The notes under the pieces: model-generated
Told to the model about the DNA's origin: nothing
Database searches by the model: none
What the model saw: the letters and a program-made list of their open reading frames with translations, nothing else
Source of the DNA: RPQJ01 sp963793005
Lineage (GTDB): Bacteria; Pseudomonadota; Gammaproteobacteria; Steroidobacterales; Steroidobacteraceae
Direction of reading: 5' to 3'
Assembly: GCA_963793005.1 (NCBI GenBank)
Contig: CAWBYP010000002.1
Coordinates: 1,922,001 to 1,986,000, forward strand
DNA: 64,000 nt
Translations under genes and position numbers: made by a program
Part shown: one piece after another, positions 52,973-62,900 of the stretch
Layout of the letters: every line of letters starts with the position of its first letter
How positions within the stretch are numbered: the stretch's first letter is position 1

Positions 52973-54750
52973 GTGTGGTCGCTGGCGTGGGGCAGGTTGA
53001 TCTTCGACTTCTGCATGTCCCAGGCGGCCGTCGGGCAGCGCTCGGCGCAGAGGCCACAGTGAACGCAGAGGTCCTCGTCCTTCACCATGACGCGGCCGGT
53101 TTGCTTCAGGGCATCCGACACGTACAGGCCCTGCTCCGGATTCCTGCGCGGTGCCTTGAGGCGCGTCGAGAGCTCGGCTTCTTCACCGTTCCTGGTGATG
53201 GTCAGGCAGTCGGTCGGGCAGATGTCGATGCAGGCGTCGCACTCGATGCAGAGTTTCGCCTCGAATACGGTCTGCACGTCGCAGTTCAGGCAGCGCTGCA
53301 CCTCGGCGGCGGTCTGCTCGGCATCGAATCCGAGTTCGACCTCGATGCTGATCTGCTTGAAGCGTTCCTTCAGGCTAACGTGCGGCACCAGCCGCCGCTC
53401 GACCGGGTTGTAGTCGTTCTTGTACGACCACTCGTGCAGGCCCATCTTGCGGGAGGAGAGGTTAAGCGTCGGCGGCAGCCGTTCCGTGACCGGCTGCCCC
53501 ATGCAGAAGTTGTGGATCGAGACTGCGGCCTGGTGGCCATGCTCGACGGCCCAGATGATGTTCTTCGGTCCGAATGCGGCGTCGCCGCCGAAGAACACCT
53601 CGGGGCGGGTGGACTGGAAGGTGACCTTGTCCACGACCGGCACGTGCCACTTGTCGAACTCGATGCCGACGTCGTCCCCGATCCACGGGAAGGCGTTCTC
53701 CTGGCCGATCGCGAGGATCACGTCGTCGGCCGGGAAGAACGTCACGCCCACCGCGCGCTCGGCGATGATGTTGCCGCTCGGGTCGAACTCGTACTGCATC
53801 TTGTCGAAGTTCATGCCGACGAGCCTGCCGTCCTCGACGACAAAGCTGCGGGGCGCGTGGTTGACCACGATCTCGACGTTCTCGGCCTCGGCGTCCTCGA
53901 GTTCCCACTCGGAGGCCTTGAAGAACTGGCGCGGCTTGCGGGCCATTACCTTGACGTCGGTCGCGCCGAGCCTCAGCGACGAGCGGCAGCAGTCCATCGC
54001 GGTGTTGCCGACGCCGATGATCAGCACCCGCCCGCCGATCTTCTCCACGTGCTTGAACGCCACCGACTCGAGCCAGTCGATGCCGATGTGGATGTTTGCG
54101 TTGCCCTCCTCGCGGCCGGGGAGCTTCAGCTCCTTGCCTTTCGGCGCGCCGCTGCCGACGAACACCGCGTCATAGCCGCCGGTCGCGAGCAGCTTGCTGA
54201 GGCTGTCGACGCGCGAGTCGTAGCGGATCTCGGCGCCCATGCTTGTGATGTAGCCGATTTCCTCGTCGATCACGCCCTCGGGCAGGCGGAAGGCCGGGAT
54301 GTTGGTGCGCATCAGGCCGCCGGGCTTGCCCCATTGCTCGAGCACCACCACCTCGTAGCCGAGCGGCAGCAGGTCGTTGGCGACCGTGAGCGAGGCGGGG
54401 CCGGCGCCAATGCACACGACGCGCTTGCCGTTCTTCTTCGATGGAATGACCGGCAGGCGGTCGTCGATCGGATCCTTGTGATCGGCCGCGACGCGCTTCA
54501 GTCGGCAGATCGCGACCGGCTTGTCCTCGACCCGGCCGCGCCGGCAGGCGGGCTCACAGGGCCGGTCGCAGACACGCCCGAGGATGCCCGGGAACACGTT
54601 CGACTCGCGGTTGACGATGTAGGCATCGGAGAATTTTCCGAGCGCGATCAGGCGGATGTACTCGGGGACGTCGGTGTGCGCCGGGCAGGCCCACTGGCAG
54701 TCCACGACCCGGTGGAAATAGTCCGGGTTCGACGTGTCGGTTGGTTGCAC
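52939..54750 (-). CDS. GltD-like FAD/NAD(P) oxidoreductase with ferredoxin-type clusters
   Basis: 603 residues from GTG 54750; the frame is open to TTG 54840. The N-terminal Fe-S domain (CQWACPAHTDVPEY, CDRPCEPACRRG) precedes a glutamate-synthase-small-subunit fold with two dinucleotide motifs (CIGAGPASL, LIIGVGNTAMD). The C-terminus carries two 4Fe-4S motifs, CIECDACIDICPTDC and CVHCGLCAERCP. Upstream of korAB, it probably exchanges electrons between ferredoxin or the KOR complex and NAD(P)H. No glutamate synthase large subunit is nearby, so a GltD role is unlikely. Confidence 0.85.
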   Translation of the reverse strand: MQPTDTSNPDYFHRVVDCQWACPAHTDVPEYIRLIALGKFSDAYIVNRESNVFPGILGRVCDRPCEPACRRGRVEDKPVAICRLKRVAADHKDPIDDRLPVIPSKKNGKRVVCIGAGPASLTVANDLLPLGYEVVVLEQWGKPGGLMRTNIPAFRLPEGVIDEEIGYITSMGAEIRYDSRVDSLSKLLATGGYDAVFVGSGAPKGKELKLPGREEGNANIHIGIDWLESVAFKHVEKIGGRVLIIGVGNTAMDCCRSSLRLGATDVKVMARKPRQFFKASEWELEDAEAENVEIVVNHAPRSFVVEDGRLVGMNFDKMQYEFDPSGNIIAERAVGVTFFPADDVILAIGQENAFPWIGDDVGIEFDKWHVPVVDKVTFQSTRPEVFFGGDAAFGPKNIIWAVEHGHQAAVSIHNFCMGQPVTERLPPTLNLSSRKMGLHEWSYKNDYNPVERRLVPHVSLKERFKQISIEVELGFDAEQTAAEVQRCLNCDVQTVFEAKLCIECDACIDICPTDCLTITRNGEEAELSTRLKAPRRNPEQGLYVSDALKQTGRVMVKDEDLCVHCGLCAERCPTAAWDMQKSKINLPHASDHTWPRPQSRKTA

Positions 54751-54866
54751 GGTCGTGCGAATCCACTGTGGGGTAGAGCAGTGCGGCAGCTTAGCGGTTC
54801 TGCCGGGCGGCGCAACCCGCGGGCTGCCCGGATACTGCAATGCAGCAGGCGATGATGACTTTGCCG

Positions 54867-54894
54867 CTTATGTTCGGTTGCCGCCCGCCGTCAA
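54867..54894 (-). promoter_or_regulatory. Candidate promoter of the flavoprotein-korA-korB operon
   Basis: On the minus strand TTGACG (54894-54889) and CATAAG (54872-54867), with a 16-nt spacer, match -35 at five and -10 at four positions. Transcription would start near 54860, ahead of both possible start codons of the flavoprotein gene. Confidence 0.45.
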
Positions 54895-54910
54895 GATGCA
54901 TCGGGTAATT

Positions 54911-54939
54911 TTGTGACAGCCGACACATCTTCTAGTAAT
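54911..54939 (+). promoter_or_regulatory. Candidate promoter of the 55036 gene
   Basis: TTGTGA (54911-54916) and AGTAAT (54934-54939), spaced by 17 nt, match the -35 and -10 boxes at four positions each. A dyad CCGACA/TGTCGG (54920-54925, 54949-54954) flanks the -10 box and could be an operator, but this is weak evidence. Confidence 0.3.
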
Positions 54940-55035
54940 TAACACTCATGTCGGGGCGGCGTGGAAGGTGCGACAAGAGCTGACGCGATTGGGAACCGTG
55001 CCGCCGCCGGGGCACGGGTTCCCTGGGGTACCCGG

Positions 55036-55480
55036 GTGAAGCCTTGCCTTGCTGCATTGGCGCTCCTGGTGGCCGTCCCGATGACGACCCACGGCGCAGG
55101 CGTGCGCGCCATTTTCACCGTATCGGCCACCGTTCCCGCTCGCGCAACCCTCGATGTCATCTCCCAGCCGACGTCCATCTCAGTCTCGGACGAAGACGTC
55201 GCGCGCGGCTATCTGGACGTTGCCGCCGTCTACCGCGTGAGGAACAACGATCCGGCCGGTTACCTGCTGCGGCTGGTGCCTCTCACGGGGCTCACGAGCT
55301 CGATCGAGGTCAATGGCCTCGCATCTGCGGTCCTGATGGGCGAGGACACGGTCGAGGTCACACAGCCGCCGGCGCTGCAGGCGCAGCGACCTCGGCCTGT
55401 GGTTCCGGTTCGTGCTGGATCCCGCCGTTCCGGCAGGCGATTACCCGATGCCGGTGCAGGTATCGGTCACGACACTCTGA
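55036..55480 (+). pseudogene. Frameshifted secreted protein next to the chaperone-usher cluster
   Basis: From GTG 55036 a signal peptide (KPCLAALALLVAVPMTTHG) leads into a beta-rich domain (FTVSATVPARATLDVI...VYRVRNNDPAGYLLRLVPL). The frame degenerates after about 55370. Another frame immediately continues as SDLGLWFRFVLDPAVPAGDYPMPVQVSVTTL and stops at 55480, a good beta-strand ending for such a protein. One base change near 55375-55390 separates the halves. The intact product would be about 148 residues and probably pilus-associated. It faces the cluster on the opposite strand. Confidence 0.65.
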
Positions 55481-55504
55481 AGGGTTGGCGCCCGACGGCG
55501 CGCG

Positions 55505-56047
55505 TCAGAACGTCAGCGTAAGCACGATCGCGTCTGTGTAGCTGCCTACCGCCGCATCCTGCTCGGCCGGTACACGACCGTAAACGGTGTAGGTATCGGT
55601 ACGCGTTCCGTTGCCGACGCCGGGGCCGACCGTCATTGACCCGGTGATCACCCGGGTGCCGTTGTTGCCATTTCCCCAGACCAGGCTGCGTGCGGGGTCA
55701 ATATAAAGATTGTAGTCGAGACGCGGCGTGCCCGAGGTCATGAAACGCTGCGTGTAGGCGCCGCTGGCGCCCGAGGACAGGGCCACCGCGTAGTTCAGGC
55801 GCGTGACACCGCCGCCATTGCCGATGTTGGTGCAGGTCACCGTGATCGTGCCGGTCGAGTCGTCGTCAATCGTCGAGGACTGGTCGTAAACGCCGAAAGC
55901 GACGCCGCTGGCGGAGACTGTGCAGTCGGCGGCGGCCTGCGCACGGCCGGCGACGAGCAGCAGCGGAAGAGCGCAAGCGACCAGCCCCGCGTGTCTCGCG
56001 AGACCGCGCCGACTGGTCCTGGCCGCTGCGGTGTGTCTCAACGACAC
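55505..56047 (-). CDS. Spore coat U (SCPU) domain protein, pilus subunit or tip
   Basis: 180 residues from GTG 56047, overlapping the usher gene by 10 bp. A signal peptide (ending AGRAQA) is followed by an SCPU-type immunoglobulin-like domain: ADCTVSASGVAFGVYDQSS, GTITVTCTN, YNLYIDPARSLVWGNG and the closing strand VGSYTDAIVLTLTF. In archaic Csu-type pili such proteins are the rod subunits and, when last after the usher, the tip adhesin; here it has only one domain, so it is probably a single-domain subunit. Confidence 0.85.
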   Translation of the reverse strand: MSLRHTAAARTSRRGLARHAGLVACALPLLLVAGRAQAAADCTVSASGVAFGVYDQSSTIDDDSTGTITVTCTNIGNGGGVTRLNYAVALSSGASGAYTQRFMTSGTPRLDYNLYIDPARSLVWGNGNNGTRVITGSMTVGPGVGNGTRTDTYTVYGRVPAEQDAAVGSYTDAIVLTLTF

Positions 56048-58335
56048 GTCACGTCTCCAAGGTCCGGGATCGGTCCACCGCCGTTGGGGCGCGTGAAGTC
56101 GGCGGCGCAGCTGCCGCCCTGCCAGGTCACGCTCGCGTGCACGTTCGTCGACACGCCGCTCAGGTACACCAGCCCATTAATCGCCACCGGGAACTCGTTG
56201 CCCTCGAACATGACCTGTGCGCCGGCCGGCACCGGCTGGCCGTCCATCTGCACGAGCCGCAGGGTGATCGAGTCCGCGCGGCTCACCGGGAACCTGACGC
56301 TCACTCCGCTGCGATAGGCCGGCGTCACGGTCATCGACTGCGACGAAATCGTCGCGTCCATCGGCAGTTCCGTCGGGTCGATGCTGACTTCGTTCACCTG
56401 GTAGGGTCTCAACCTGTCCAGTAATACACGTCCCTGGCTGTCGGTGCGGCCGACGGGCTGGTTGTCCACATACACCTGCATGCCGGCGTAGTCCGCGACC
56501 TTGACCATCGCGAAACTCTGGTCGAGCCGGCGCGAGGGCATGACTCCGAGGTTGGTGATCGCAAGGCCGCCGATGGCACCGATGCGCGTGCCGTCCTGAC
56601 CGTTGGCACTGGCGTAGTCCGCGGTCACCAGGCCCGCATGGCCCTGGTAGGCATAGCCGAGGCGGTAGTCGTTGGCACTGGACACGGACGCCACGTAACC
56701 GGAGCCAGGGCCGACCGGCAGGTTCTGCTGGACGGTGGCGGCGGCCGAGAAGCCATCCTGCGAGCCGTCGCCCCCCGAGGACTGCTGCAGTGTCGTGCTC
56801 GCGGAGCCGCGCTCGCCGAAGGCCATCGTCCAGGTCAGAAACACGTCGGTGCGGGAGTCGTCCGAATCCGAGTAGTTCGCGAACAGGTTGAGCGAGCCCA
56901 GCAACCCCAGTCCCAGTGAATAGCCGAGGCCAAAGGTCTGCGCGCCCGGCGCACCCCAGTTCTCCTGGTGCCCGTAGGCGAACTGCAGGCTGCCGAAACG
57001 ATTCATGTTGAGACCGACGCCGCCGAAGCTCAGGCTGCGCGGCCGCACACGCGTAAGATCGTCGCCGAGCTGTGCAAACGATTCCGAGGCGTACAGCGTG
57101 CGGGCGTAGAGACTGAACCGCGGGCCGTTGCTCTCGAAACCGAACCCGCCCAGCCAGCCGAGGCCGTTCCCGTCGCCTCCAACCGCGGCAGTGGCGCTCA
57201 CGACGCCCAGCACGCCGACCTGTACCGCACCGCTGACGCCGCCCGCTGCAGCACCATTTGCCTGGGCCTCGCCATGCACCTCGGCGGTGAAGCGGTCGGT
57301 GATGCCGCGGCGGTAGGTGGCGGCACCCACCACATTGCCGTAGTTGTTACTGCTACTTGCGTAGTCGCGGCGGATGGCGCCCGCCTCGACCGAGTATTCG
57401 GCCAGCCCTTGGCGCAGCAGTGTCGAGCCGGCGTAGTAGGGCTGCGAAACCACCTGCTCGCGGCCGAGCGCGTCGGTCACCACGACCTGCATCTGCCCCG
57501 CGCCATTCACGGCCGGAACGCCCTCGATCTGGAACGGGCCGGGCTGCACCGTCTCGCTCGTAACCGGGTTGCCATTCACGAACACGTCGACGGTCGAGGG
57601 CAGCACGGCGTCCCCGCTCGCGGAAAGCAGCGGTGTCGTCACGAACGTCGGCTGGGTGTTGAAGTTGGTTCCGAACTGGATGCCGCCGAACCGGGCCGAC
57701 CGACCCCACGATCCGGACGACGAGATCGAGTCGCCGATACGCAGCGTCTCCATGCGGTCCGGAAAGTCGCGCGTCCAGGCTGTGTCGAGCCGGACGCCGC
57801 CGGACACGTCCGGGCCGGTGCGCGCGACCGCCGCTGAGGTGACGACGCCTTTCGAGCCGAAGACGCCGACCTCGACGAAGGTGCCGGCGCTGTTCTCGCC
57901 GGCCACGCGCTGGACCGAGATGTCGTAGTTGACGAATGCGCCCGGCTGCGTGTCGGCATTGTGCGGCGCGTCAGCCGAGGCGTAACGGGTGGTTGTCGGC
58001 ACGAATGCCTGTGCCGGCAGGTTCACGTCCACGCTCTGCGTCGCGTCGTCGAAGCTGACGTTGGCGCCGATTTCCCTGCCGATTCGGTAGTAGCGCTGGC
58101 CGTTGACCGTCATGGCGCCCTGGGCGGGCGTCTTGATACGCAGGGCCTTCAGGTCTTCGGCCCGCAGCAGCAACGTGCCGTCGGCGTCGCGGCGCACCAG
58201 CAGCGGCGAGGCCAGGTGCTCGCCGTTGACCGTGACCTCGAGCACCGCTTCCGAGAACGCTTCCGGTCCTTGCTCGGCATGTGCGGCCGCGCCCGCGAGG
58301 ACGAGTGCGACGGCGACGGACAACTGGAAGCGCAT
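56038..58335 (-). CDS. Outer-membrane usher of an archaic chaperone-usher pilus
   Basis: FimD/CsuD-type usher, 765 residues, with signal peptide MRFQLSVAVALVLAGAAAHA. The N-terminal domain is followed by the plug-containing barrel, including VDVFVNGNPVTSETVQPGPFQIEGVPAVNGAGQMQVVVTDALGRE-type sequence (conserved NGxxV and PGPFxIxxVP blocks) and LAEYSVEAGAIRRDY. The C-terminal domain shows VYVDNQPVGRTDSQGRVLL and LRPYQVNEVSIDP. It secretes and polymerises the SCPU subunits across the outer membrane. Confidence 0.93.
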   Translation of the reverse strand: MRFQLSVAVALVLAGAAAHAEQGPEAFSEAVLEVTVNGEHLASPLLVRRDADGTLLLRAEDLKALRIKTPAQGAMTVNGQRYYRIGREIGANVSFDDATQSVDVNLPAQAFVPTTTRYASADAPHNADTQPGAFVNYDISVQRVAGENSAGTFVEVGVFGSKGVVTSAAVARTGPDVSGGVRLDTAWTRDFPDRMETLRIGDSISSSGSWGRSARFGGIQFGTNFNTQPTFVTTPLLSASGDAVLPSTVDVFVNGNPVTSETVQPGPFQIEGVPAVNGAGQMQVVVTDALGREQVVSQPYYAGSTLLRQGLAEYSVEAGAIRRDYASSSNNYGNVVGAATYRRGITDRFTAEVHGEAQANGAAAGGVSGAVQVGVLGVVSATAAVGGDGNGLGWLGGFGFESNGPRFSLYARTLYASESFAQLGDDLTRVRPRSLSFGGVGLNMNRFGSLQFAYGHQENWGAPGAQTFGLGYSLGLGLLGSLNLFANYSDSDDSRTDVFLTWTMAFGERGSASTTLQQSSGGDGSQDGFSAAATVQQNLPVGPGSGYVASVSSANDYRLGYAYQGHAGLVTADYASANGQDGTRIGAIGGLAITNLGVMPSRRLDQSFAMVKVADYAGMQVYVDNQPVGRTDSQGRVLLDRLRPYQVNEVSIDPTELPMDATISSQSMTVTPAYRSGVSVRFPVSRADSITLRLVQMDGQPVPAGAQVMFEGNEFPVAINGLVYLSGVSTNVHASVTWQGGSCAADFTRPNGGGPIPDLGDVTCR

Positions 58336-58340
58336 CGCGG

Positions 58341-59084
58341 CTACCGGGCGACGGTCAGCTCCGCGTCTACCTCGCCCCGCTCGGTGTTGGCCTTCAACCT
58401 GTAGCGGTCCGCGGTGGCGGTGCTGCCATTCGTATTATTGTTGTTGGTATCGATGGTCCAGGACCGGGTCGAGCCGGGCAGGACGTAGCTGGCCACCGAC
58501 TGCTGCAGCGGCGCTGCGCTGCCGGTCGATGGCGTGAGGGTGAAACTCATGATGCGGGCGTGGGTTTCGCCGTCGTTGGCGGCGCCGATCACCAGGCTGC
58601 CGGCCGCGTCGCGGTTGGCCGACCACGCGAGCTCGGCCGGCGAGGGCGAGAGCGCCTTGACGAAGACGGGAAGGCTGAGCTTCAGTGCCACGGTGAGCCC
58701 GGTGAAGTCCGGCTGCGCCTGCGGCGGAACCTCGAGCAGCACCAGCCGGTAGGAAAGCTCGCGGCGCGGGTCCGCGCCCCGGCGCAGCGCAACGCGCACC
58801 AGCTGCGCGCCATCCGGCGGCAGCGTGAAAACAGCCGGCGAGACCAGCAGGTCCTTGGTCGCCTCGAGCCGGTCTTCGCCGTCCACCTGCGACCAGGCGA
58901 ATACCTCGGCCTGGACGATCACCGGCGCGGCGTCCTGGTTGCGCACGGTGAGCGCGGCCGTCGTCGCCTGCTGCGAGAGTTCCATCCGCAGCGGGGAGAT
59001 GTTGAACGATCCTGCGGACGCCGGCGGCAGCCACAGGGCTGCCGCCGACGCGAGGACGCTGGCAATTGCCGCGTAGGGGCGCAT
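58341..59084 (-). CDS. Periplasmic pilus chaperone (PapD-like, archaic type)
   Basis: 247-residue chaperone with signal peptide ending PPASA. PapD-fold features: SFNISPLRMELSQQATTAALTVRNQDAAPVIVQAEVFAW in the first domain, then the conserved arginine/lysine-bearing strands PPDGAQLVRVALRRGADPRRELSYRLVLLEVPP. It would donate a beta strand to SCPU subunits and deliver them to the usher. It sits 9 bp after the 59094 pilin gene and 5 bp before the usher gene. Confidence 0.92.
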   Translation of the reverse strand: MRPYAAIASVLASAAALWLPPASAGSFNISPLRMELSQQATTAALTVRNQDAAPVIVQAEVFAWSQVDGEDRLEATKDLLVSPAVFTLPPDGAQLVRVALRRGADPRRELSYRLVLLEVPPQAQPDFTGLTVALKLSLPVFVKALSPSPAELAWSANRDAAGSLVIGAANDGETHARIMSFTLTPSTGSAAPLQQSVASYVLPGSTRSWTIDTNNNNTNGSTATADRYRLKANTERGEVDAELTVAR

Positions 59085-59093
59085 TGCGGTCCG

Positions 59094-59594
59094 TCAGTAC
59101 TCGACGGTGACCGTGATCGTGTCGGCGTACGAGCCGACCGGCGCAGCCTGGTTGGCCGCGTTGTCCGGCAACTGGCCGTAGACGGTGTGCGTGTTGGCGC
59201 TGCCGGAGGCCATGCCCCCGCCGGTGCCGGTCACCACTGCCGTGCTCGACGTACCGTCACCCCAGATCGAGGTGTAGCCGCCGGTCGTGTACAGGTTGTA
59301 CTGGAGGTTGTTGCCGCCGCTGGCGAGCAGCCGGCTGGCGTACGTGCCGCCGCCCGCGCTCAGCTTCACCGTATAGCCGAGACCATTGGTGCAGCGGACC
59401 CCCACGTCCGACGTGCCGCTAAGTGCCGCAACGCCGGTGTAGGCGCCGAAGGCCAGGTTGGTGGCCGACACGAGGCAGTTGGAGGCCACGCTGGCGCTGA
59501 CGCCAAAAGTGGTGGTCTTTGTCGCGGCCTGCGCGCTGCCGGCAAAGGCCAGCAGCACGGCAGTGGCAATGGGGGCAATATTAGTACTACGCAT
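59094..59594 (-). CDS. SCPU domain pilin, first gene of the chaperone-usher operon
   Basis: 166 residues from ATG 59594, which has a GAGG ribosome site at the right distance; ATG 59600 and 59609 are alternatives. The signal peptide ends AGSAQA. The SCPU domain contains NCLVSATNLAFGAYTG, VRCTNGLGYTVKLSAGG, LQYNLYTTGGYTSIWGDG and VGSYADTITVTVEY. As the first gene, before chaperone and usher, it is probably the major rod subunit. Confidence 0.87.
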   Translation of the reverse strand: MRSTNIAPIATAVLLAFAGSAQAATKTTTFGVSASVASNCLVSATNLAFGAYTGVAALSGTSDVGVRCTNGLGYTVKLSAGGGTYASRLLASGGNNLQYNLYTTGGYTSIWGDGTSSTAVVTGTGGGMASGSANTHTVYGQLPDNAANQAAPVGSYADTITVTVEY

Positions 59595-59914
59595 GATCAT
59601 CCTCGTCATGTGATGGTTTGGTTTTTCCAGCGCTCCTTCGTCCCCACCACCCCTGCCGGGCGCCAATGACGAGTCCAGAGCCAGCGATTCAGGCGCAGTC
59701 GGGGATTCTTGAGGTCCTTCCAGTGCACGCCTGTTTCGCTGGCGTGCATTGTTCTTTTTGCGCAGGGGCGTGCGGCGTGACGGGAGTCGCGTTTTGTTAT
59801 GTAAATCGCCCCGCCAGAACGGGTGGGCGAATCAGCGGAACCAGAGCAGCGTCACACTATTCGCGGCGATGACATCGCGCGCACCAGATACGGTCCATCT
59901 GGACCATATAGGGT
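59595..59914. other. Intergenic region before the chaperone-usher operon
   Basis: 320 bp with no credible gene. It contains a hairpin TGCACGCC (59724-59731)/GGCGTGCA (59741-59748) followed on the plus strand by TTGTTCTTTTTG, which is terminator-like although no plus-strand gene precedes it. A short dyad GGTCC/GGACC lies near 59911. The promoter of the pilus operon should be here, but no box pair stands out. Confidence 0.4.
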
Positions 59915-62900
59915 CTATTCGCCTGCAGGCCCCAACCGGAATCCAGGATTGCCGTAATGGACGTAGTCGGCCCAGTCGATCGAGGCGGACGCAAGGACTT
60001 TTCGTCGAGCTTCCAGCATGGTCTCGCCCAGTTGCGCGCCATCGAGCAGGCCTGCGTAGAAGCTACTCGAAAACGCGAGCGCTGATTCGTCGCCGACCGG
60101 CCAGTGTGTGCCGACGAAATTCGCGACGCCGCCGTCGAGGATTGCCTCGGCAAGGCTGCCCGAGCGTCGCAGGGCGAACAGGCGTGCCTGTGCGGACATG
60201 GCCCTCCGGTCTGAACCGCCAATCCGCAGAGTCCGTCCAGCACGGCCACCGATGCCGACTTGCCCGCTGCGGCGTACACGCGCTGCCTCGCATGCGTTGA
60301 AGAACACCAGCGCCGGCAGGCTTGCAATGCCTTCGAGATCTGCGCCGCGCAGGACAGTGCCGTTTGCGCAGACCAGGCCGCTCGCGCCGGGATCGCCTGC
60401 ATCGAAAAACCCGTGGCCGGCGAAATGAAGCACATCGTATTCACCGGATCCCATCTCGCGCAGCACACGGGCGCGACTGGCCGCCGCGCCTTGCACCATT
60501 TCGACGCCGGCACCGGCGCGGAGCAGAGTCTCGCGGAGTGCAGCCCCTTCCTGCGCGGCACCCGGCAGGTCCAGCGTGGGATTCACCACCATCAGCACGC
60601 GCATCGTTCCGTCTGCGACGCGCTCGTCGCGCCAGCGGGCGACTGAGAGCCCCTCGCTGGTGTAGCGACGGCTGAGGCCGCCCTCAAGCGCGGGATGAAT
60701 GTCAGCGACGCGCAGCGTTTCCCAGGGTACGCGCGAGGCCTCGCGATCGTGGACGATTACCAGCGGCCTGCGAATCATCGCCTCGAGCCCGTCGCGCACC
60801 GACCCGGCCAGCAGCAGCTTCGTGAGTTCCTCGCCGTAGCGCGCGAGGCCACGGCCCGTCAGTGAATCGGGTCCGGCCCCGGACAGCAGCGAGCGCAGCG
60901 CGGATCGCGCCACGGTCACCCTGCCGCTGAGTACCGCGGCTTTTGCACCGGCCGTGAGCAGCGAGCTCGAACACTGGTAATCACTGCGCCCCTGGTCGGA
61001 GAACGAGACGAGCAGGTAGACGGGGTCGTCTTTCGCGACGGCAACGGCAACGGCGCCGGCATGTGGCGCCGGGCGCGCGGGGACGGCGCTGGTGGAAGGA
61101 ACCGCAGCTGCCATTCGGGGCGACCCGTGCGGCAAGTCCGTTTTGGTCACGCCGGCGCCCGTCACAGCCGGCACTGTCTCGTCCACCACGACTTCGACGT
61201 CCGCGCCGGCCAGGTTACCGAGCACGCGCGGCAGGGCGCGGCGGATCGAGGCATACCTGCGCGAGTTCGTCTCGCAGATCGTGATGCGGCGAACGACGTG
61301 ATCGTCATCGCTGCGCAGCGCGGCAAAGAATCCGCCGAGCTGGTGTTCGAGTGCTGCTGCGACCGGCATGCCGGAGCCGGTGCCGAACAGTACGGTTGCA
61401 AAGTCCTCGGCGCGCGAGCGTGTCAGCGTGCGCACTGCGTTCTCGGCGGCGAACGTGTGCGGGCTGGCACCGAATTCGGGAAAATCGCCCAGCCCGACGA
61501 ACAGCACGAACTCCGCGAGCAGCTGGCTGCGCGCGCAGGGCAGCACGAAAGCCTCGCCAAGCCGGCCCGACAACATGCGTCGCAAGGTGAACTCGCGCAC
61601 CGCGCCGCCGAGGCGGGCATCGATGGCTGCGGCGGCGCCGGAAGGATCCACGTCGCGGAATACGCCGAGTACCAGTGCACGTGCGTTAGCGTCCACGATG
61701 CTGCCGCTGCTGAGGCGGATCTCGATTACGCGCCGGCGGGGCGGAGCCGCGCGCGCACCTGCCGCGCCGCCCGGACCCCGGTTCGTCCTGGCCGCCGCAC
61801 GCCCACGCAACGGTGCCGGCGCACGCAGCGAACGCTTCGATACCTCGCCGTGGAATTCCGGCGAAACGACTGGCTCGAGCAGGCGTCGTCGTGCGTCGGG
61901 AGAGAGGTCCTGCCAGCGAACCTTGTGGGGTGCGACTCGCCGCAGCGTCGATTCGGCGACGACACGCGCACGCGGCGTCTTTGCGCGTCGCGTCGCCGAT
62001 GGCAGTCGCCGGGTGGTGCCCTCGCGTAGCAGGTCAGCGACCGCAGAGATCACGCGTCCGTTGTTCGGGAGCCCGCCGTGCTTCTCCGCGACGAACCAGG
62101 CCGGCACGCCCGGCAACTCGGCCAGCACGCGCGGGACGGTGCCGTCCCCCTCATGACTGAGGCGGAAGTCGAAACCGCTCTTGCGACGCTCGGCGCTGGT
62201 GACCGTCTCCTGGCGTACGCCAATGATGTGCAGGCATCGTGCGTCAGCAGCCGGACGGCGGCGCCGCGCGGCGGCTGCGTCCAGCAGCAGTCGCGGGTCC
62301 GGGCGCAGCGTGTCGCGAGGCCAGGTCGCCGGGTCAAAGAAATCCGGTCCGCCGGACAGCGCCGGGTCCGGAAGCAGTTCGTGCAGCGACGGCAGGCTGC
62401 GGAACACGAGCCGCGCAAGGTCCTCTGCGTCGTGCCTCAAGTCGAGCGCCGCAAGCTTGCGCACCGTCACGTAGACGCCGCGCAGTGCAAGCACCGCGGC
62501 GAATGATCCTCCATTCGGGGCACCTACCTGCACGACTCGAACGATGCGGCCGGTGCTGGACGCGAGCGCGACGCGTGCGACCATGCCGCCCATGCTGTGC
62601 CCGACCAGCATCGCGTCGCGTGCGCCGTCGGCTTCGATGCGCGTATTCAGTTCCGCCGCGAGTGTCTCGACGCCGAGGCGCCAGTCATAGGCGTGGAAGC
62701 GGGCATCGAATCCCGCGATCACGAGCGACAGCTTCAGCTTGAGCGCGTTCAGCAGCATCACGCCCAGCGCCGAGAGGCGCGACCCGCGCGGCAGCGCCAG
62801 CCGTGTCAGGTGTCCCGCGACGATCTCGATCGGATCGAGCCAGAGCACGTCGTCGAGCAGCCGTCCGCGCGTCCCGATACGGGAGCCCATGAGTCCGGGC

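Noticed and set aside
52939..54750. Calling the flavoprotein gltD (glutamate synthase small subunit)
   Set aside because: There is no gltB nearby, and the extra C-terminal 4Fe-4S motifs and korAB neighbours point to ferredoxin or 2-oxoacid metabolism.
52957..54855. A 632-codon open frame on the plus strand opposite the flavoprotein gene
   Set aside because: Antisense shadow of the Fe-S flavoprotein; no start signal, no domain, and typical antisense composition.
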